64,000 nucleotides of DNA. Origin: Klebsiella variicola (GTDB taxonomy: Bacteria > Pseudomonadota > Gammaproteobacteria > Enterobacterales > Enterobacteriaceae). Shown here piece by piece: positions 1 through 9,689 of the stretch (position 1 is the first letter of the stretch; each line of letters starts with the position of its first letter). The stretch spans positions 5,084,001 through 5,148,000 of the forward strand of contig NZ_CP010523.2 in NCBI RefSeq assembly GCF_000828055.2, read 5' to 3'. The notes under the pieces were generated by a model. It was not told the origin of the DNA and ran no database searches. It saw nothing but the letters and a program-made list of their open reading frames with translations. The translations under genes were made by a program, and so were the position numbers.

Positions 1-264
1 AACCCTCTTTCTTTTTTATTTATTTCAGTAAGTTAAAGAAATCAACTTCAACAACGCCGCTCGAATTAAGTCGGTTTTACAGAATTATCTTAAAACGCAG
101 CTCATCATTTATCCATATTTATCCGCTGCCGTATCGGGTATAAATTATCCATTCAATTATCAGCAGGAGATATGTTTATTACTTTGCAATAAGTCATTCA
201 CCCGCAGTGCCAGTCAGCTAAATGGGACCATCCTCATCCTTTAACTCACCGTCAAAGGACGGTC
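1..264 (+). promoter_or_regulatory. pgaABCD promoter and 5' leader
   Basis: Gene-free AT-rich sequence ahead of pgaA. A -10-like TATAAA lies at 139-144, but no convincing -35 is visible, as would suit an activator-dependent promoter (NhaR drives pga in E. coli). GGA motifs, the core of CsrA sites, occur at 166-168, 225-227 and 257-259, with another at 277-279. In E. coli CsrA represses pgaA by binding several such sites in the leader, so the same control is plausible here. A very short reading frame at 172-192 begins too close to its AGGAG to be convincing. Confidence 0.5.
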
Positions 265-306
265 GTGTTGTGCAATGGATTCTTGATGAACATATGGCAA
301 ATAGAA

Positions 307-2754
307 ATGGAAAGATCACCTTATTCAAATACGTTATTGTTTAATCGCAACACGAAACTCTCGCTGTCAATCGGCTTGCTTTTGCTCTTCCCGGCGCTGG
401 TTCAGGGAGCAGATTCGCTCTATGACCAGCAGATCCTGCAAGCGCGTCAAGGCCAGTACGCCCCCTTTCTCTCTTATCTTCAGCAGTACCAGCTGCGGCA
501 TGCCTTAACCCCTTCTCAGGTGGCGGACTGGCTGCAGGTAGCTCTCTGGGCCGGCCAGGACGATGAAGTGGTGAAAGTCTGGCGACGCTATCAGGTTTAT
601 ATGCCGCTTCCCGCACGCGGTACCGCCGCGGCGGCACAGGCCCTGCGTAACCAGAAACAGTGGCAAGCCTCGCTCACCCTCTGGCAGCAGGCTCTCAGCC
701 AGGCCCCTGACAGTGACGATTATCGTATCGGCTATATCAAAACGCTGGCCGATGCCCGCAAGGACGGCGAGGCGCTCAGCGAAGCGCGTCGCCTGGTAGC
801 GGAGCAGGCGAGCGTTGCCCACCTGCAGACGCTCTCTTATGTCTACCTGCGGCTTGGCAAAAGCTGGGACCAGCTGTTGGTGGACACGCAGATCCTCGAT
901 CGCGAACCGCAAAACAAAGCCGCGCTGGCCAGCCTGATGGCGACCCTGACCCGCAACCGGATCGATTCCCCTGCTCTCGGCCTGGCGAATAGCGTCGAAC
1001 TGACGCCTGCGGAAAAGCGCAATCTGCAGTTGAACGCCGCCGCCGAACTGGTGCGCCTTGCCGATACCCCTTCCCGCGAAGAAAACGCGCGTTACGCGCT
1101 GGCCCGCACGGCGCTCACGCAGTATGACGCGATGATTGCCGCCTGGCACCCCGACCCACAGGCTGCGTCCGACATCATCCGGGCGCGCATTGATCGTCTG
1201 GGTGCGCTGTACGCCAATGCAGATTACGCGCAGGTCATCCGTGAATACCAAAATCTCATCGCGCAGCAGCAGACCGTTCCCGACTGGGCCATCGGCTGGG
1301 TCATCTCCTCTTATATCGCCCTTAAGCAAATTGAGCCTGCGCTGACGCTTATTCACCAGCATCCCTCGTGGCTGACAAGCCAACAGAATGAGGAACACGA
1401 GCTTTTCTACGCCCTGCTGGACACCGGTCAGTACCCGGCGGCGCAACAGTATGTCGCCCGCCTCACCCGGAATGCACCCTACATCCGTCGTCTCTACGGT
1501 TCGCCGACGCCGCAGCCGAATGACGACTGGCTCACCGCACAGTCGCTTAACGTGCACTATTTAGCGGCCACCAACGCCCTGCCGCAGGCCGAAGCCCGGA
1601 TGCAGCGCCTGGCGGCAACGGCCCCCGGCAATCAGGGCCTGCAGATAGATTATGCCGCCCTTCTGCAGGACAGAGGGCTACCGCGAGCCGCCGAAAGCCA
1701 GCTAAAAGCAGCGGAATCTCTGGAACCCGCCAGCCTGCAGCTGGAGCGCCAGCAGGCCTGGGTCGCCCTCGATCTGCAGGAGTGGCGGCAAATGGATCTG
1801 CTGACTGACGACGTCGTCGCCCGCTCGCCACGGGATCTGAATACCCAGCGCCTGGCCAGAGCGCGCGAGGTCCATCATCTTTCCGACCTTCGCCTGAGCG
1901 TTGGCAAAGGGCTGCACTCCGACAACCCGGTGAGCGGCACCCACGACCTCAGTTTTGAGACGGCGATCTACAGCCCGCCGCTAGCCGACAGCTGGCGGTT
2001 GTTCGGCGGGCACCGCTTCGCTGAAGGCAATTTTGAAGAGGGGAAAGGCAGCCGTCGCCAGCTGTTCGCCGGCGTTGAATGGCGCCCGCGCGACTACTGG
2101 GGCGAGCTTGAACTCTCCAGCGTCAATTTTCACGGCGAGAACAAGCCCGGCGTCCGCCTTTCCGCCGCCCACGACGTCAGCGATCGCTGGCAGCTGGGCG
2201 GCGAACTGGAGCGGATTTCGCAGCAGACTCCGCTGCGCGCGTTACGCAACGGCGTCAGCGCCAACCGCGGCGAAGGCTGGCTGCGCTGGTATCAAAACGA
2301 ACGCCGGGAATACCGCGTCAGCGTGGCCGCCAGCCGGTTTACCGATCGCAACCGCCGCCAGGAGTACACCCTCTCCGGTAAAGAGCGCCTCTGGCAGACG
2401 CCGTGGTTAACGCTGGATCTGCAGCCCGGTCTGTCGGCCAGCGCCAATAGCCGCACCGACACCGCCTACTACAGTCCGGCACGGGACCTCGCCGCCACCG
2501 CGGCGCTGGCCGTCGATCACACGCTTTACCAGCGCTATGACACCGTCTGGAGCCAGCAGCTGCTCGCCGGCGGCGGCAGCTACTGGCAAAAAAATCACGC
2601 CGCCGGGGCGATCACGGTGCTGGGTTATGGGCAGCGCCTGCGCTGGAACAACGTCGTCGACACCGGGGTGATGCTGAACTGGGACAAACGCCCCTACGAC
2701 GGTAAACGCGAAAACAACCTCGCCATCACTCTTGATGCAAATATACGGTTTTAA
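307..2754 (+). CDS. pgaA: Poly-beta-1,6-N-acetylglucosamine export porin PgaA
   Basis: Outer-membrane exporter of the biofilm polysaccharide PNAG. The protein has an N-terminal hydrophobic signal segment ending near ALVQGA, a long helical TPR-like periplasmic half, and a C-terminal beta-barrel half ending in a typical outer-membrane terminus (final residues NIRF). From the ATG at 307 it is 815 residues, close to the 807 of E. coli PgaA. The start is uncertain: a GTG at 265 has a better ribosome site (AAAGGA at 254-259) and would add 14 residues, and an ATG at 286 is also in frame. It is first in pgaABCD, two bases before the next gene. Confidence 0.93.
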   Translation: MERSPYSNTLLFNRNTKLSLSIGLLLLFPALVQGADSLYDQQILQARQGQYAPFLSYLQQYQLRHALTPSQVADWLQVALWAGQDDEVVKVWRRYQVYMPLPARGTAAAAQALRNQKQWQASLTLWQQALSQAPDSDDYRIGYIKTLADARKDGEALSEARRLVAEQASVAHLQTLSYVYLRLGKSWDQLLVDTQILDREPQNKAALASLMATLTRNRIDSPALGLANSVELTPAEKRNLQLNAAAELVRLADTPSREENARYALARTALTQYDAMIAAWHPDPQAASDIIRARIDRLGALYANADYAQVIREYQNLIAQQQTVPDWAIGWVISSYIALKQIEPALTLIHQHPSWLTSQQNEEHELFYALLDTGQYPAAQQYVARLTRNAPYIRRLYGSPTPQPNDDWLTAQSLNVHYLAATNALPQAEARMQRLAATAPGNQGLQIDYAALLQDRGLPRAAESQLKAAESLEPASLQLERQQAWVALDLQEWRQMDLLTDDVVARSPRDLNTQRLARAREVHHLSDLRLSVGKGLHSDNPVSGTHDLSFETAIYSPPLADSWRLFGGHRFAEGNFEEGKGSRRQLFAGVEWRPRDYWGELELSSVNFHGENKPGVRLSAAHDVSDRWQLGGELERISQQTPLRALRNGVSANRGEGWLRWYQNERREYRVSVAASRFTDRNRRQEYTLSGKERLWQTPWLTLDLQPGLSASANSRTDTAYYSPARDLAATAALAVDHTLYQRYDTVWSQQLLAGGGSYWQKNHAAGAITVLGYGQRLRWNNVVDTGVMLNWDKRPYDGKRENNLAITLDANIRF

Positions 2755-2762
2755 GGATGACC

Positions 2763-4778
2763 ATGCTGAACACGACCCTGCGCAACGGCCTGATGCTTCT
2801 CGTCTGGCTGTGCCTTATCTTCAGCGTGCGTGCTGAGGAAGTCCCCTTCCTCGCCCCGCAGCAGCGCCCCCAACCGGAGGCCAATCAACCCTGGCCGGCG
2901 GATCGCTTTCTGGTGCTGGCCTACCATGACGTCGAAGACGATGCCGCCGACCAGCGTTATCTTTCAGTGCGCACCAGTGCGCTCAACGAACAGATCGCCT
3001 GGCTGCTGCATCACGGCTACCATGCGGTGAGCGTCCAGGACATTCTCGATGCACACCATGGCGTTAAGCCGCTGCCGGCCAAGGCTTTTCTTCTCAGCTT
3101 CGACGATGGCTATAGCAGCTTTTACACCCGCGTCTGGCCGCTACTTAAAGCCTGGAATGTTCCGGCGCTGTGGGCGCCGGTGGGCAGCTGGGTGGACACT
3201 CCCGCTGGCCAGCCCGTTAATTTTGGCGGCCTGATGACGCCGCGCGAGCGCTTCGCTACCTGGGAGATGGTGCGCGAGCTCAGCCGCTCGCCGCTGGTGG
3301 AGATCGGCGCGCACACCTGGGCCTCGCACTACGGTCTGCCGGCCAATCCGCAGGGCAGCCGCGAGCCCGCCGCCGCCAACCGCGGCTGGGATAAAACCAC
3401 CGGCCGCTATGAAAGCGACGCGCAGTTTACCCGGCGCATGGCCGATGACGTGCAGAAAGTGACGGCGAAAATCCACGAGGTCGCCGGGAAAGCGCCGCGC
3501 GCCTGGGTGTGGCCCTATGGCGCCGCCAGCGGCAGCACCCTGGCTATCGCCAAACAGCAGGGGTATCAGCTGGCGTTTACGCTGAACGACGGCCTGGGCA
3601 ATGTGAAAGATCTGGACAATATTCCGCGCATGCTGATCGCCGGTAACCCGTCGATCAAGGCCTTTGCCAACGCCGTAACCCAGATTCAGGAAGCCGATCC
3701 TGTTCGGGTGATGCATGTGGATCTGGACTATGTCTATGACCCCAATCCCGTCCAGCAGGCGAAAAATATCGATAAGCTGGTGCAGCGCGTCTATGACATG
3801 AAAATCAGCCATGTCTTTCTGCAGGCCTTTTCCGACCCGCAAGGCGACGGCACGGTCAAGTCGCTCTATTTCCCCAACCGCTGGCTGCCGATGCGCGCCG
3901 ACCTGTTTAACTTCGTCTCCTGGCAGTTGCAGACCCGCGGCGGGGTGAAGGTCTATGCCTGGATGCCGGTGCTGGCCTTCGATCTCTCGTCCGATCTGCC
4001 GCGCGTTCAGCGCTGGGATCCGCAAACCGGGAAGGCGTTACTTGCCCGCCAGCCGTACGTTCGCCTGTCGCCCTGGGATCCCCGGGTTCGCCAGCAGATC
4101 ACCGACATCTACGAAGATCTGGCCCGGCACGCCAGCTTCAGCGGGATTCTGTTTCACGATGACGCCGTGCTGACCGATTTTGAAGACGTGAGCCCGGAGG
4201 CGGTCGCCGCCTGGCGGCAGACGGGTCTGGGGCACGATGCCGGCCCGGTGCCCCAACGTCCGCAAGAGCGCCAGGCATGGATGCGTTTCAAAAGCCAAAC
4301 CCTGACCCGCTTCACTCTGGATCTACGCCAGGCGGTGCAGGCCATCCGCGGCCCGCAGGTGAAAACGGCGCGTAATCTCTTCGCCCTGCCGATCCTGGAG
4401 CCGCAGAGCGAAGCCTGGTTCGCGCAGAATCTGGATGACTTCCTTGCCGCCTATGACTGGACGGTACCCATGGCGATGCCGCTGATGGAGTCCGTACCGA
4501 TTGACGCCAGCCAGGCCTGGCTGACGCGGCTGGTCCAGGCCGTCGCCAGCCACCCGGGCGCGCTGAAGAAAACCATCTTTGAACTGCAGGCCCGAGACTG
4601 GAACCGACGCCAGCAAAACGCCATTCCCGACCAGCAGCTGGCGGACTGGATGCGTTTGCTGCGGCTGAACGGCGTCAAAAACTACGGCTACTACCCTGAC
4701 GATTTTATTAACAACCAGCCTGATATCTCCCGTATCAGGCCGCAATTTTCTTCCTGGTGGTACCCTGACCATGACTGA
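2763..4778 (+). CDS. pgaB: PNAG N-deacetylase / glycoside hydrolase PgaB
   Basis: Periplasmic enzyme that partly de-N-acetylates PNAG before export through PgaA. The N-terminal half is a CE4/NodB-type deacetylase with the metal-binding SFDDG (D114, D115) and HTWASH (H184); with the ATG at 2763 these numbers equal those I recall for E. coli. The C-terminal half is the hydrolase-like PNAG-binding domain. AAGG at 2753-2756 favours ATG 2763 over ATG 2757. The leader reads LIFSVRA then EE, a type I signal peptide; I see no lipobox cysteine, although E. coli PgaB is a lipoprotein. It overlaps pgaC by 8 bases. Confidence 0.94.
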   Translation: MLNTTLRNGLMLLVWLCLIFSVRAEEVPFLAPQQRPQPEANQPWPADRFLVLAYHDVEDDAADQRYLSVRTSALNEQIAWLLHHGYHAVSVQDILDAHHGVKPLPAKAFLLSFDDGYSSFYTRVWPLLKAWNVPALWAPVGSWVDTPAGQPVNFGGLMTPRERFATWEMVRELSRSPLVEIGAHTWASHYGLPANPQGSREPAAANRGWDKTTGRYESDAQFTRRMADDVQKVTAKIHEVAGKAPRAWVWPYGAASGSTLAIAKQQGYQLAFTLNDGLGNVKDLDNIPRMLIAGNPSIKAFANAVTQIQEADPVRVMHVDLDYVYDPNPVQQAKNIDKLVQRVYDMKISHVFLQAFSDPQGDGTVKSLYFPNRWLPMRADLFNFVSWQLQTRGGVKVYAWMPVLAFDLSSDLPRVQRWDPQTGKALLARQPYVRLSPWDPRVRQQITDIYEDLARHASFSGILFHDDAVLTDFEDVSPEAVAAWRQTGLGHDAGPVPQRPQERQAWMRFKSQTLTRFTLDLRQAVQAIRGPQVKTARNLFALPILEPQSEAWFAQNLDDFLAAYDWTVPMAMPLMESVPIDASQAWLTRLVQAVASHPGALKKTIFELQARDWNRRQQNAIPDQQLADWMRLLRLNGVKNYGYYPDDFINNQPDISRIRPQFSSWWYPDHD

Positions 4779-6099
4779 TCGCATTATCGCATTGTGCATT
4801 TTATGCCTCGTATTCGGGCTGCCGTTAGGCGTCGCAGCGGTATTTACCGGCGAGCTTATCCTCGACTTTGTCTTCTTCTGGCCGCTGTTTATGTCAGTGC
4901 TGTGGATCACCGGGGGCCTTTATTTCTGGTTTCAGCTGGAACGCCACTGGCCGTGGGGGGAGGATACCCCGCCGCCGACGCTGCCGGGCAATCCGCTGAT
5001 TTCGATCCTGATCCCTTGTTTTAACGAGGAGAAAAACGCTCGGGAAACCATCAGCGCGGCGCTGGCCCAGCGTTACGCCAATCTCGAAGTGATCGCCATT
5101 AACGACGGCTCTTCGGACAACACCGCCCAGGTGCTCCAGCAGCTGGCGCAGGAGGAGCCGAGGCTGCGGGTGATCCACCTTGCCGCCAATCAGGGAAAAG
5201 CGGTAGCGCTCAAAGCAGGCGCCGCCGCCGCCCGCGGCGATCTGCTGGTCTGCATCGATGGCGACGCCCTGCTGGACCGGGATACCGCGGCCTGGCTGGT
5301 CGCGCCGTTGATCCACTATCCGCACGTCGGGGCGGTCACCGGCAATCCGCGGATCCGCACCCGATCCACGCTGATCGGCCGCATTCAGGTGGGTGAGTTC
5401 TCGTCGATCATTGGGCTTATCAAGCGGACGCAGCGGATCTATGGCCGGGTCTTTACCGTCTCCGGTGTGATTGCCGCCTTCCGGCGCCAGGCGCTGGCGG
5501 ACGTCGGCTACTGGAGCCCGGATATGATCACCGAAGATATTGATATCAGCTGGAAGCTTCAGCTCCGCCACTGGGACATCTTTTTCGAGCCGCGGGCGCT
5601 GTGCTGGATCCTGATGCCGGAGACCCTCAAAGGGTTATGGAAGCAGCGTCTGCGCTGGGCGCAGGGCGGCGCGGAGGTTTTTCTGGTCAACCTCCGTCGC
5701 CTGTTTCACTGGGAGCATCATCGGATGTGGCCGCTGTTTCTGGAGTATGCCTGCTCCACGCTGTGGGCCTTTGCCTACGCGGTTACCATTCTGCTGTTTA
5801 TCCTCAGCCGCCTGATGCCGCTGCCTGACAATCTGGCGGTGCACAGCCTGTTTCCGCCGGAGTTCACCGGCATGCTGCTTGGCGTGATGTGCCTGCTGCA
5901 GTTCGTCGCCAGTCTGTATATCGAGCGACGCTACGAGAAAAAGGTCGCCAAATCACTGTTCTGGGTGATCTGGTTCCCGATGGTCTACTGGATGATCGGC
6001 CTGCTGACCACGCTGGTCGCTTTTCCGAAAGTGATGGTGAAACGTCAACGTTCCCGCGCGCGCTGGGTGAGTCCGGACCGGGGAAAAGGAAGCCTGTGA
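4771..6099 (+). CDS. pgaC: PNAG synthase glycosyltransferase PgaC
   Basis: Inner-membrane processive family-2 glycosyltransferase that polymerises UDP-GlcNAc into PNAG together with PgaD. Two N-terminal membrane segments precede the cytoplasmic catalytic domain. This carries the family motifs NDGSSDN (D112), DGDALL (near 163), TEDID (near 254) and QRLRW (near 292), followed by about three C-terminal membrane segments. At 442 residues it is full length. Its ATG lies inside the end of pgaB and its TGA overlaps the pgaD ATG, so the four genes look translationally coupled. In E. coli the PgaC-PgaD complex is activated by cyclic di-GMP; that is family knowledge. Confidence 0.95.
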   Translation: MTDRIIALCILCLVFGLPLGVAAVFTGELILDFVFFWPLFMSVLWITGGLYFWFQLERHWPWGEDTPPPTLPGNPLISILIPCFNEEKNARETISAALAQRYANLEVIAINDGSSDNTAQVLQQLAQEEPRLRVIHLAANQGKAVALKAGAAAARGDLLVCIDGDALLDRDTAAWLVAPLIHYPHVGAVTGNPRIRTRSTLIGRIQVGEFSSIIGLIKRTQRIYGRVFTVSGVIAAFRRQALADVGYWSPDMITEDIDISWKLQLRHWDIFFEPRALCWILMPETLKGLWKQRLRWAQGGAEVFLVNLRRLFHWEHHRMWPLFLEYACSTLWAFAYAVTILLFILSRLMPLPDNLAVHSLFPPEFTGMLLGVMCLLQFVASLYIERRYEKKVAKSLFWVIWFPMVYWMIGLLTTLVAFPKVMVKRQRSRARWVSPDRGKGSL

Positions 6100-6548
6100 T
6101 GAATGAAAATACGCTCATCTTAACCGAACACCGTGTGCTGCCCCGGCTGGTCGACGCCGGTTTAACGCTGCTGGCCTGGCTCGGTTTTCTGTTCTTTCTG
6201 TACGCCAATTTGCTGATGCAGTTCATCGCGCCGCCCTCTCCGCGCTGGGAGTCGCTGATGGCTTCACTGAATACGGCGCTGGTGTATCTGCTGATTGCCG
6301 CACTGAACGGCTGGCTGTTGATCCTCTGGTATCATTACAACCGGCGCCGCGCTCGCACCCGGCATCATACCGCGGTGCTCACCCTGCGACATGATGAGCT
6401 GGCGAGCAGCTTTAACGTTGCGCCGCAGATTATCTCGGAGATGAGCCGCTATAATTTGCTCACCGTTTACCACGATCAAATCGGGCAGATTATTGATTTA
6501 AAAAGCCACGCGTTACCGCCGCCGCAGGAAGAGAGCGATCGCGCATGA
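6099..6548 (+). CDS. pgaD: PNAG synthase subunit PgaD
   Basis: Small inner-membrane partner of PgaC, 149 residues. Two hydrophobic segments (roughly residues 20-45 and 58-78) are followed by a cytoplasmic tail, the layout of PgaD proteins, which bind cyclic di-GMP jointly with PgaC. The start is the ATG at 6099, overlapping the pgaC stop and preceded by AAAAGGA at 6084-6090. A reading frame extends further upstream inside pgaC but has no support. It is the last gene of the operon. Confidence 0.9.
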   Translation: MNENTLILTEHRVLPRLVDAGLTLLAWLGFLFFLYANLLMQFIAPPSPRWESLMASLNTALVYLLIAALNGWLLILWYHYNRRRARTRHHTAVLTLRHDELASSFNVAPQIISEMSRYNLLTVYHDQIGQIIDLKSHALPPPQEESDRA

Positions 6549-6554
6549 GAGCAA

Positions 6555-6571
6555 GGCCGCCGTCGGCGGCC
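6555..6571. terminator. Hairpin between convergent pgaD and dsbA-like gene
   Basis: A perfect 7-bp stem GGCCGCC/GGCGGCC with a 3-base loop lies directly after pgaD. There is no T-run, so a strict intrinsic terminator is not shown. The position between converging genes suggests transcript-end formation or 3' protection. Confidence 0.4.
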
Positions 6572-6594
6572 TGTATGGGTTACGACGCCGTGGA

Positions 6595-7380
6595 TCAGCC
6601 GCCGGCTTTTTTGATGGCGGCTTCCAGCGAGGCCTGATCCGCCAGCCCCGGGAAGACGGTGATGCTGGCTTCCGTGGCGCCGGTGGTCGGCATCACGATC
6701 ACGCCCGGCGTGCCGCTCAGACCAATCTCCTGCGCCAGATCGTTAATGCTCTGCAGCACCGGTTCGACGTCGGTGGCCTTCTTCGCATCAAAGCCGGCTT
6801 TCTTCGCCTGCTGCTGGATATCCGCCGTCGTCAGCTTACCTTCGTTATGGCCGGTAGCGTAAATCCCGTTATGGTAGGCCAGATAGGCATCCGCCCCTTT
6901 CTGCTGATAGATCTGCAGGCCGGTTTTTGCCGCCTCCAGCGAGCTTTCCCAGCGGCCGCCGAAAATCGGCCACTCTTTAAAGGCGAAACGGGTCTGCGGG
7001 TGCGCTTTAATCACCTGCTCCATCACCGGCGCCAGACGGCTGCAGTACACGCACTGGTAGTCGAAGAATTCGATCACCGTGACTTTGCCGTTGGCCGGGC
7101 CGTAGGTCGGGGTATTTTTATCCTGGGTCAATACAGCCGCGTTTTTCAGCACTGCCTGAGTGGCCGCGCTGGCCTGCTGTTCAGCCTGTATTTGCTGCAA
7201 TTTCTGGCTCGCCTGCAGGAGGACTTCCGGGTGGGCGACCAGGTAGTCGGCGGCGATTTTGCCGATTTTCGCCTCCTGTTCCGGGGTGAAAGTCGCCGGC
7301 GCGTCAGCGGCAGAGGCCATCGCCGGCAGTAAGACAGCGCTCAGCAGGGCGACAGAGAGGTATTTCTTGTGGCCAGACAT
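6595..7380 (-). CDS. Periplasmic DsbA-family thiol:disulfide oxidoreductase (Com1/ScsC-like)
   Basis: A 261-residue thioredoxin-fold protein with a signal peptide (cleavage after AMASA), an N-terminal helical region rich in Q and A (about residues 30-90), and the active site CVYC inside FFDYQCVYCSRL. A cis-proline motif SGTPG lies near the C-terminus. The N-terminal helical extension resembles Com1/ScsC proteins, which can oligomerise and act as isomerases. The start at 7380 is chosen because AAGGA precedes it and the signal peptide then begins with MSGHKKY. No DsbD-like partner is adjacent, so oxidase versus isomerase activity cannot be decided. It is divergent from the TerC gene. Confidence 0.85.
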   Translation of the reverse strand: MSGHKKYLSVALLSAVLLPAMASAADAPATFTPEQEAKIGKIAADYLVAHPEVLLQASQKLQQIQAEQQASAATQAVLKNAAVLTQDKNTPTYGPANGKVTVIEFFDYQCVYCSRLAPVMEQVIKAHPQTRFAFKEWPIFGGRWESSLEAAKTGLQIYQQKGADAYLAYHNGIYATGHNEGKLTTADIQQQAKKAGFDAKKATDVEPVLQSINDLAQEIGLSGTPGVIVMPTTGATEASITVFPGLADQASLEAAIKKAGG

Positions 7381-7419
7381 AGTGGGGATCCTTGCGATAA
7401 GTGAACGGCAGGTGAGTCT

Positions 7420-7443
7420 GGGTGACAAAATATCACCCTTTTT
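7420..7443 (+). terminator. Terminator-shaped hairpin upstream of the terC-like gene
   Basis: Stem GGGTGA/TCACCC with a 7-base loop is followed directly by five T on the + strand. It lies about 160 bases upstream of the TerC-family start, in the region divergent from the dsbA-like gene. It could be an attenuator in a long terC leader or the end of an unannotated short transcript. I did not recognise a manganese (yybP-ykoY) riboswitch around it. Confidence 0.35.
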
Positions 7444-7604
7444 CGCCGAAGCCTTGCCCAACGGCGCGTTGATTCGTAACTTTATTTTTCAGGCACGCTT
7501 TTCCCGCGCGACGGCGTGGGTCTGCGTCAGTGGTCAATGCGCCCCAGGCGGAGTACCCTGCGCAGCGGTTTTTCTTGCTCTTTTTTCAGGTGGTTTCTCT
7601 CGAA

Positions 7605-8288
7605 ATGAATGCGTTACTCCAACAATGGGACATGGCGGTGATTATGCTGCAGATTGTCGCCATCGATTTACTGCTGGGCGGCGATAACGCCGTGGTGATA
7701 GCCATGGCTTGCCGCAAACTGCCGCCACAAAAGCGCACCAAAGCGATCATCATCGGTACCGTGGGGGCGATCCTGGCGCGCGTGCTGCTGCTGGCGCTCG
7801 CCCTGTATCTCCTGTCGCTGCCGTGGCTGAAAATAGTCGGCGCGTTGCTCCTGCTGTGGATTGGTATGAAGCTGGTGAGTAATGAGGAAGAAGAGAGCGT
7901 GGTCGGCAGCTCCGCGAGCCTGTGGCGCACCGCGATCACCATCACCGTCGCCGATGTGATCATGTCGCTGGATAATGTGTTGGCGGTCGCTGCGGCGGGG
8001 AAAGGGCACATTGCGCTGGTCGCCCTCGGCGTGGCGATCAGCATTCCGATTATCGTCGCGGGCAGTAAACTGGTCCTGGTCCTGCTCACCCGCTTTCCCG
8101 CCGTGGTGCTGTTGGGCGGAATGCTCATCGGCTGGATTGCCGGCTCAATGCTGGTCAGCGATCCCACCATTCAGCAACTGTTTCCCGCCGCCGGGGACGG
8201 CACCGCGCGCGTGGCTGGCGCCGTCGGCGCGCTGCTGGTGCTGTTTGAAGGATGGCGCCGCCGCCCACGGCCGCAGGCGAAAGAGTAG
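7605..8288 (+). CDS. TerC-family integral membrane protein (YjbE-like)
   Basis: A 227-residue protein of about seven membrane segments with the TerC signatures LLLGGDNAVVIAM near the N-terminus and VIMSLDNVLAV in the middle; their acidic residues are thought to bind metal. Family members are linked to tellurite resistance and, in several bacteria, to manganese export or metal loading at the membrane. The start MNALLQQWDM (ATG 7605) has AGGTGG 11 bases upstream; an in-frame start at 7530 would add an unlikely 25-residue extension. The C-terminus is basic. The substrate is not shown by the sequence. Confidence 0.85.
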   Translation: MNALLQQWDMAVIMLQIVAIDLLLGGDNAVVIAMACRKLPPQKRTKAIIIGTVGAILARVLLLALALYLLSLPWLKIVGALLLLWIGMKLVSNEEEESVVGSSASLWRTAITITVADVIMSLDNVLAVAAAGKGHIALVALGVAISIPIIVAGSKLVLVLLTRFPAVVLLGGMLIGWIAGSMLVSDPTIQQLFPAAGDGTARVAGAVGALLVLFEGWRRRPRPQAKE

Positions 8289-8299
8289 CCTCGCCCACG

Positions 8300-8323
8300 A
8301 CGCCGCCGACCCCGACGGCGTCA
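8300..8323 (+). terminator. Possible terminator hairpin after terC-like gene
   Basis: Inverted repeat GACGCCG/CGGCGTC with a 10-base loop lies 12 bases after the stop codon. It is followed by AAGTTTCC rather than a clear T-run. Confidence 0.35.
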
Positions 8324-8433
8324 AGTTTCCGCCACTTTTCTTCCCCTTCAGGGCGCATTTGCCCTACGCTTTATACTGACGCCTGTTCCAGGGAATATGT
8401 AACCACCGCACTGAGCATAGATGAGATAAAATC

Positions 8434-9351
8434 ATGGAATTGAAGGATTATTATGCCATTCTCGGGGTGCAACCAACCGACGATCTGAAAACTATCAAGA
8501 CCGCCTACCGCCGCCTGGCGCGCAAATATCACCCCGACGTCAGTAAAGAAAGCGATGCCGAAGCCAAATTCAAGGATCTCGCCGAAGCCTGGGAAGTCCT
8601 GAAAGATGAGCAGCGGCGCGCCGAATACGATCAGCTCTGGCAGCATCGCAACGATCCCGGCTTCGGTCGCCAGCAGCAGACACACGAGCAGAGCTACAGC
8701 CAGCAAGATTTCGACGACATCTTCTCCTCCATGTTTGGCCAGCAGGCGCATCAGCGTCGCCGTCAGCATGCCGCACGCGGCCACGATCTGGAGATCGAAG
8801 TGGCGGTGTTCCTTGAAGAGACGCTGGCCGAGCAGACCCGCACCATCAGCTATAACCTGCCGGTGTACAACGTGTTTGGCATGATCGAAAGTGAAACGCC
8901 GAAAACGCTGAATGTGAAGATCCCCGCCGGGGTAGTCGATGGTCAGCGTATCCGTCTGAAAGGCCAGGGAACGCCGGGCGAAAACGGCGGCCCGAACGGC
9001 GATCTGTGGCTGGTTATCCACATCGCTCCGCATCCGCTATTCGATATTGTCGGCCATAACCTGGAGATCGTCCTGCCGCTGGCGCCATGGGAGGCCGCGC
9101 TGGGCGCGAAAGTCACGGTGCCCACCCTGAAAGAGAGCATTCTGCTGACGGTGCCGCCGGGCAGTCAGGCAGGGCAGCGACTGCGTATCAAGGGCAAAGG
9201 GCTGGTGAGCAAAACCCACACTGGCGATTTGTTCGCCGTCATCAAAATTGTCATGCCGCCAAAACCAGATGAAAAAGCGCGTGAGCTCTGGCAACAATTG
9301 GCCGCCGCCGAAGCCAGCTTCGATCCGCGTAAGACATGGGGGAAAGCCTGA
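8434..9351 (+). CDS. cbpA: Curved DNA-binding protein CbpA (DnaJ-like co-chaperone)
   Basis: A 305-residue class II-type J-protein that stimulates DnaK and, in E. coli, also binds curved DNA in stationary phase. It starts with a J domain ([12 protein letters not shown]) containing HPD in YHPDVSK near residue 34. A Q-rich, G/F-poor linker around 70-115 is followed by two beta-rich substrate-binding domains. There is no zinc-finger region, which separates it from DnaJ. Its TGA overlaps the start of cbpM. Confidence 0.95.
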   Translation: MELKDYYAILGVQPTDDLKTIKTAYRRLARKYHPDVSKESDAEAKFKDLAEAWEVLKDEQRRAEYDQLWQHRNDPGFGRQQQTHEQSYSQQDFDDIFSSMFGQQAHQRRRQHAARGHDLEIEVAVFLEETLAEQTRTISYNLPVYNVFGMIESETPKTLNVKIPAGVVDGQRIRLKGQGTPGENGGPNGDLWLVIHIAPHPLFDIVGHNLEIVLPLAPWEAALGAKVTVPTLKESILLTVPPGSQAGQRLRIKGKGLVSKTHTGDLFAVIKIVMPPKPDEKARELWQQLAAAEASFDPRKTWGKA

Positions 9352-9656
9352 TGGCTACAGTAACAGTGACGTTTACCATTACCGAATTGTGCCTGCGTAC
9401 CGGGGTATCGGAAGAGGAGCTGACGGAGATCGTCGGCTTGGGGATGATTGAACCGCACCAGCCGCAGGCGGAAACCTGGCTATTCGACGACAGCGCGGTG
9501 ACGATTGTCCATCGCGCGGTGCGCCTGCGTAACGAGCTGGAGCTGGACTGGCCGGGGATCGCGGTGGCGCTGACCCTGCTGGATGAAAACGCGCGGCTGA
9601 CTCGCGAAAATCGCCTGCTGCAGCAGCGCCTGGCCCGCTTCCTCGCCCACGGATAG
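9351..9656 (+). CDS. cbpM: Chaperone modulatory protein CbpM
   Basis: A 101-residue specific inhibitor of CbpA, related to MerR-type winged helices. It starts [12 protein letters not shown], matching the known family start; ATG 9351 overlaps the cbpA stop (TGATG). The C-terminal part is a leucine-rich coiled region ([13 protein letters not shown]). In E. coli CbpM binds the CbpA J domain and blocks both its co-chaperone and DNA-binding activity, so coupled translation makes sense. Confidence 0.93.
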   Translation: MATVTVTFTITELCLRTGVSEEELTEIVGLGMIEPHQPQAETWLFDDSAVTIVHRAVRLRNELELDWPGIAVALTLLDENARLTRENRLLQQRLARFLAHG

Positions 9657-9689
9657 GGCGACATCCCGGGTGGCAGCGTTCCGCCTTCG

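Noticed and set aside
172-192. Six-codon leader peptide before pgaA
   Set aside because: The AGGAG is only about 2 bases from the ATG, and the GGA is better explained as a regulatory motif.
505-1557. Long - strand frame opposite pgaA
   Set aside because: High-GC shadow of pgaA; no start signal and no recognisable protein family.
7444-7604. yybP-ykoY manganese riboswitch upstream of terC-like gene
   Set aside because: I could not find the conserved core of that riboswitch in the leader; a covariance search would decide.
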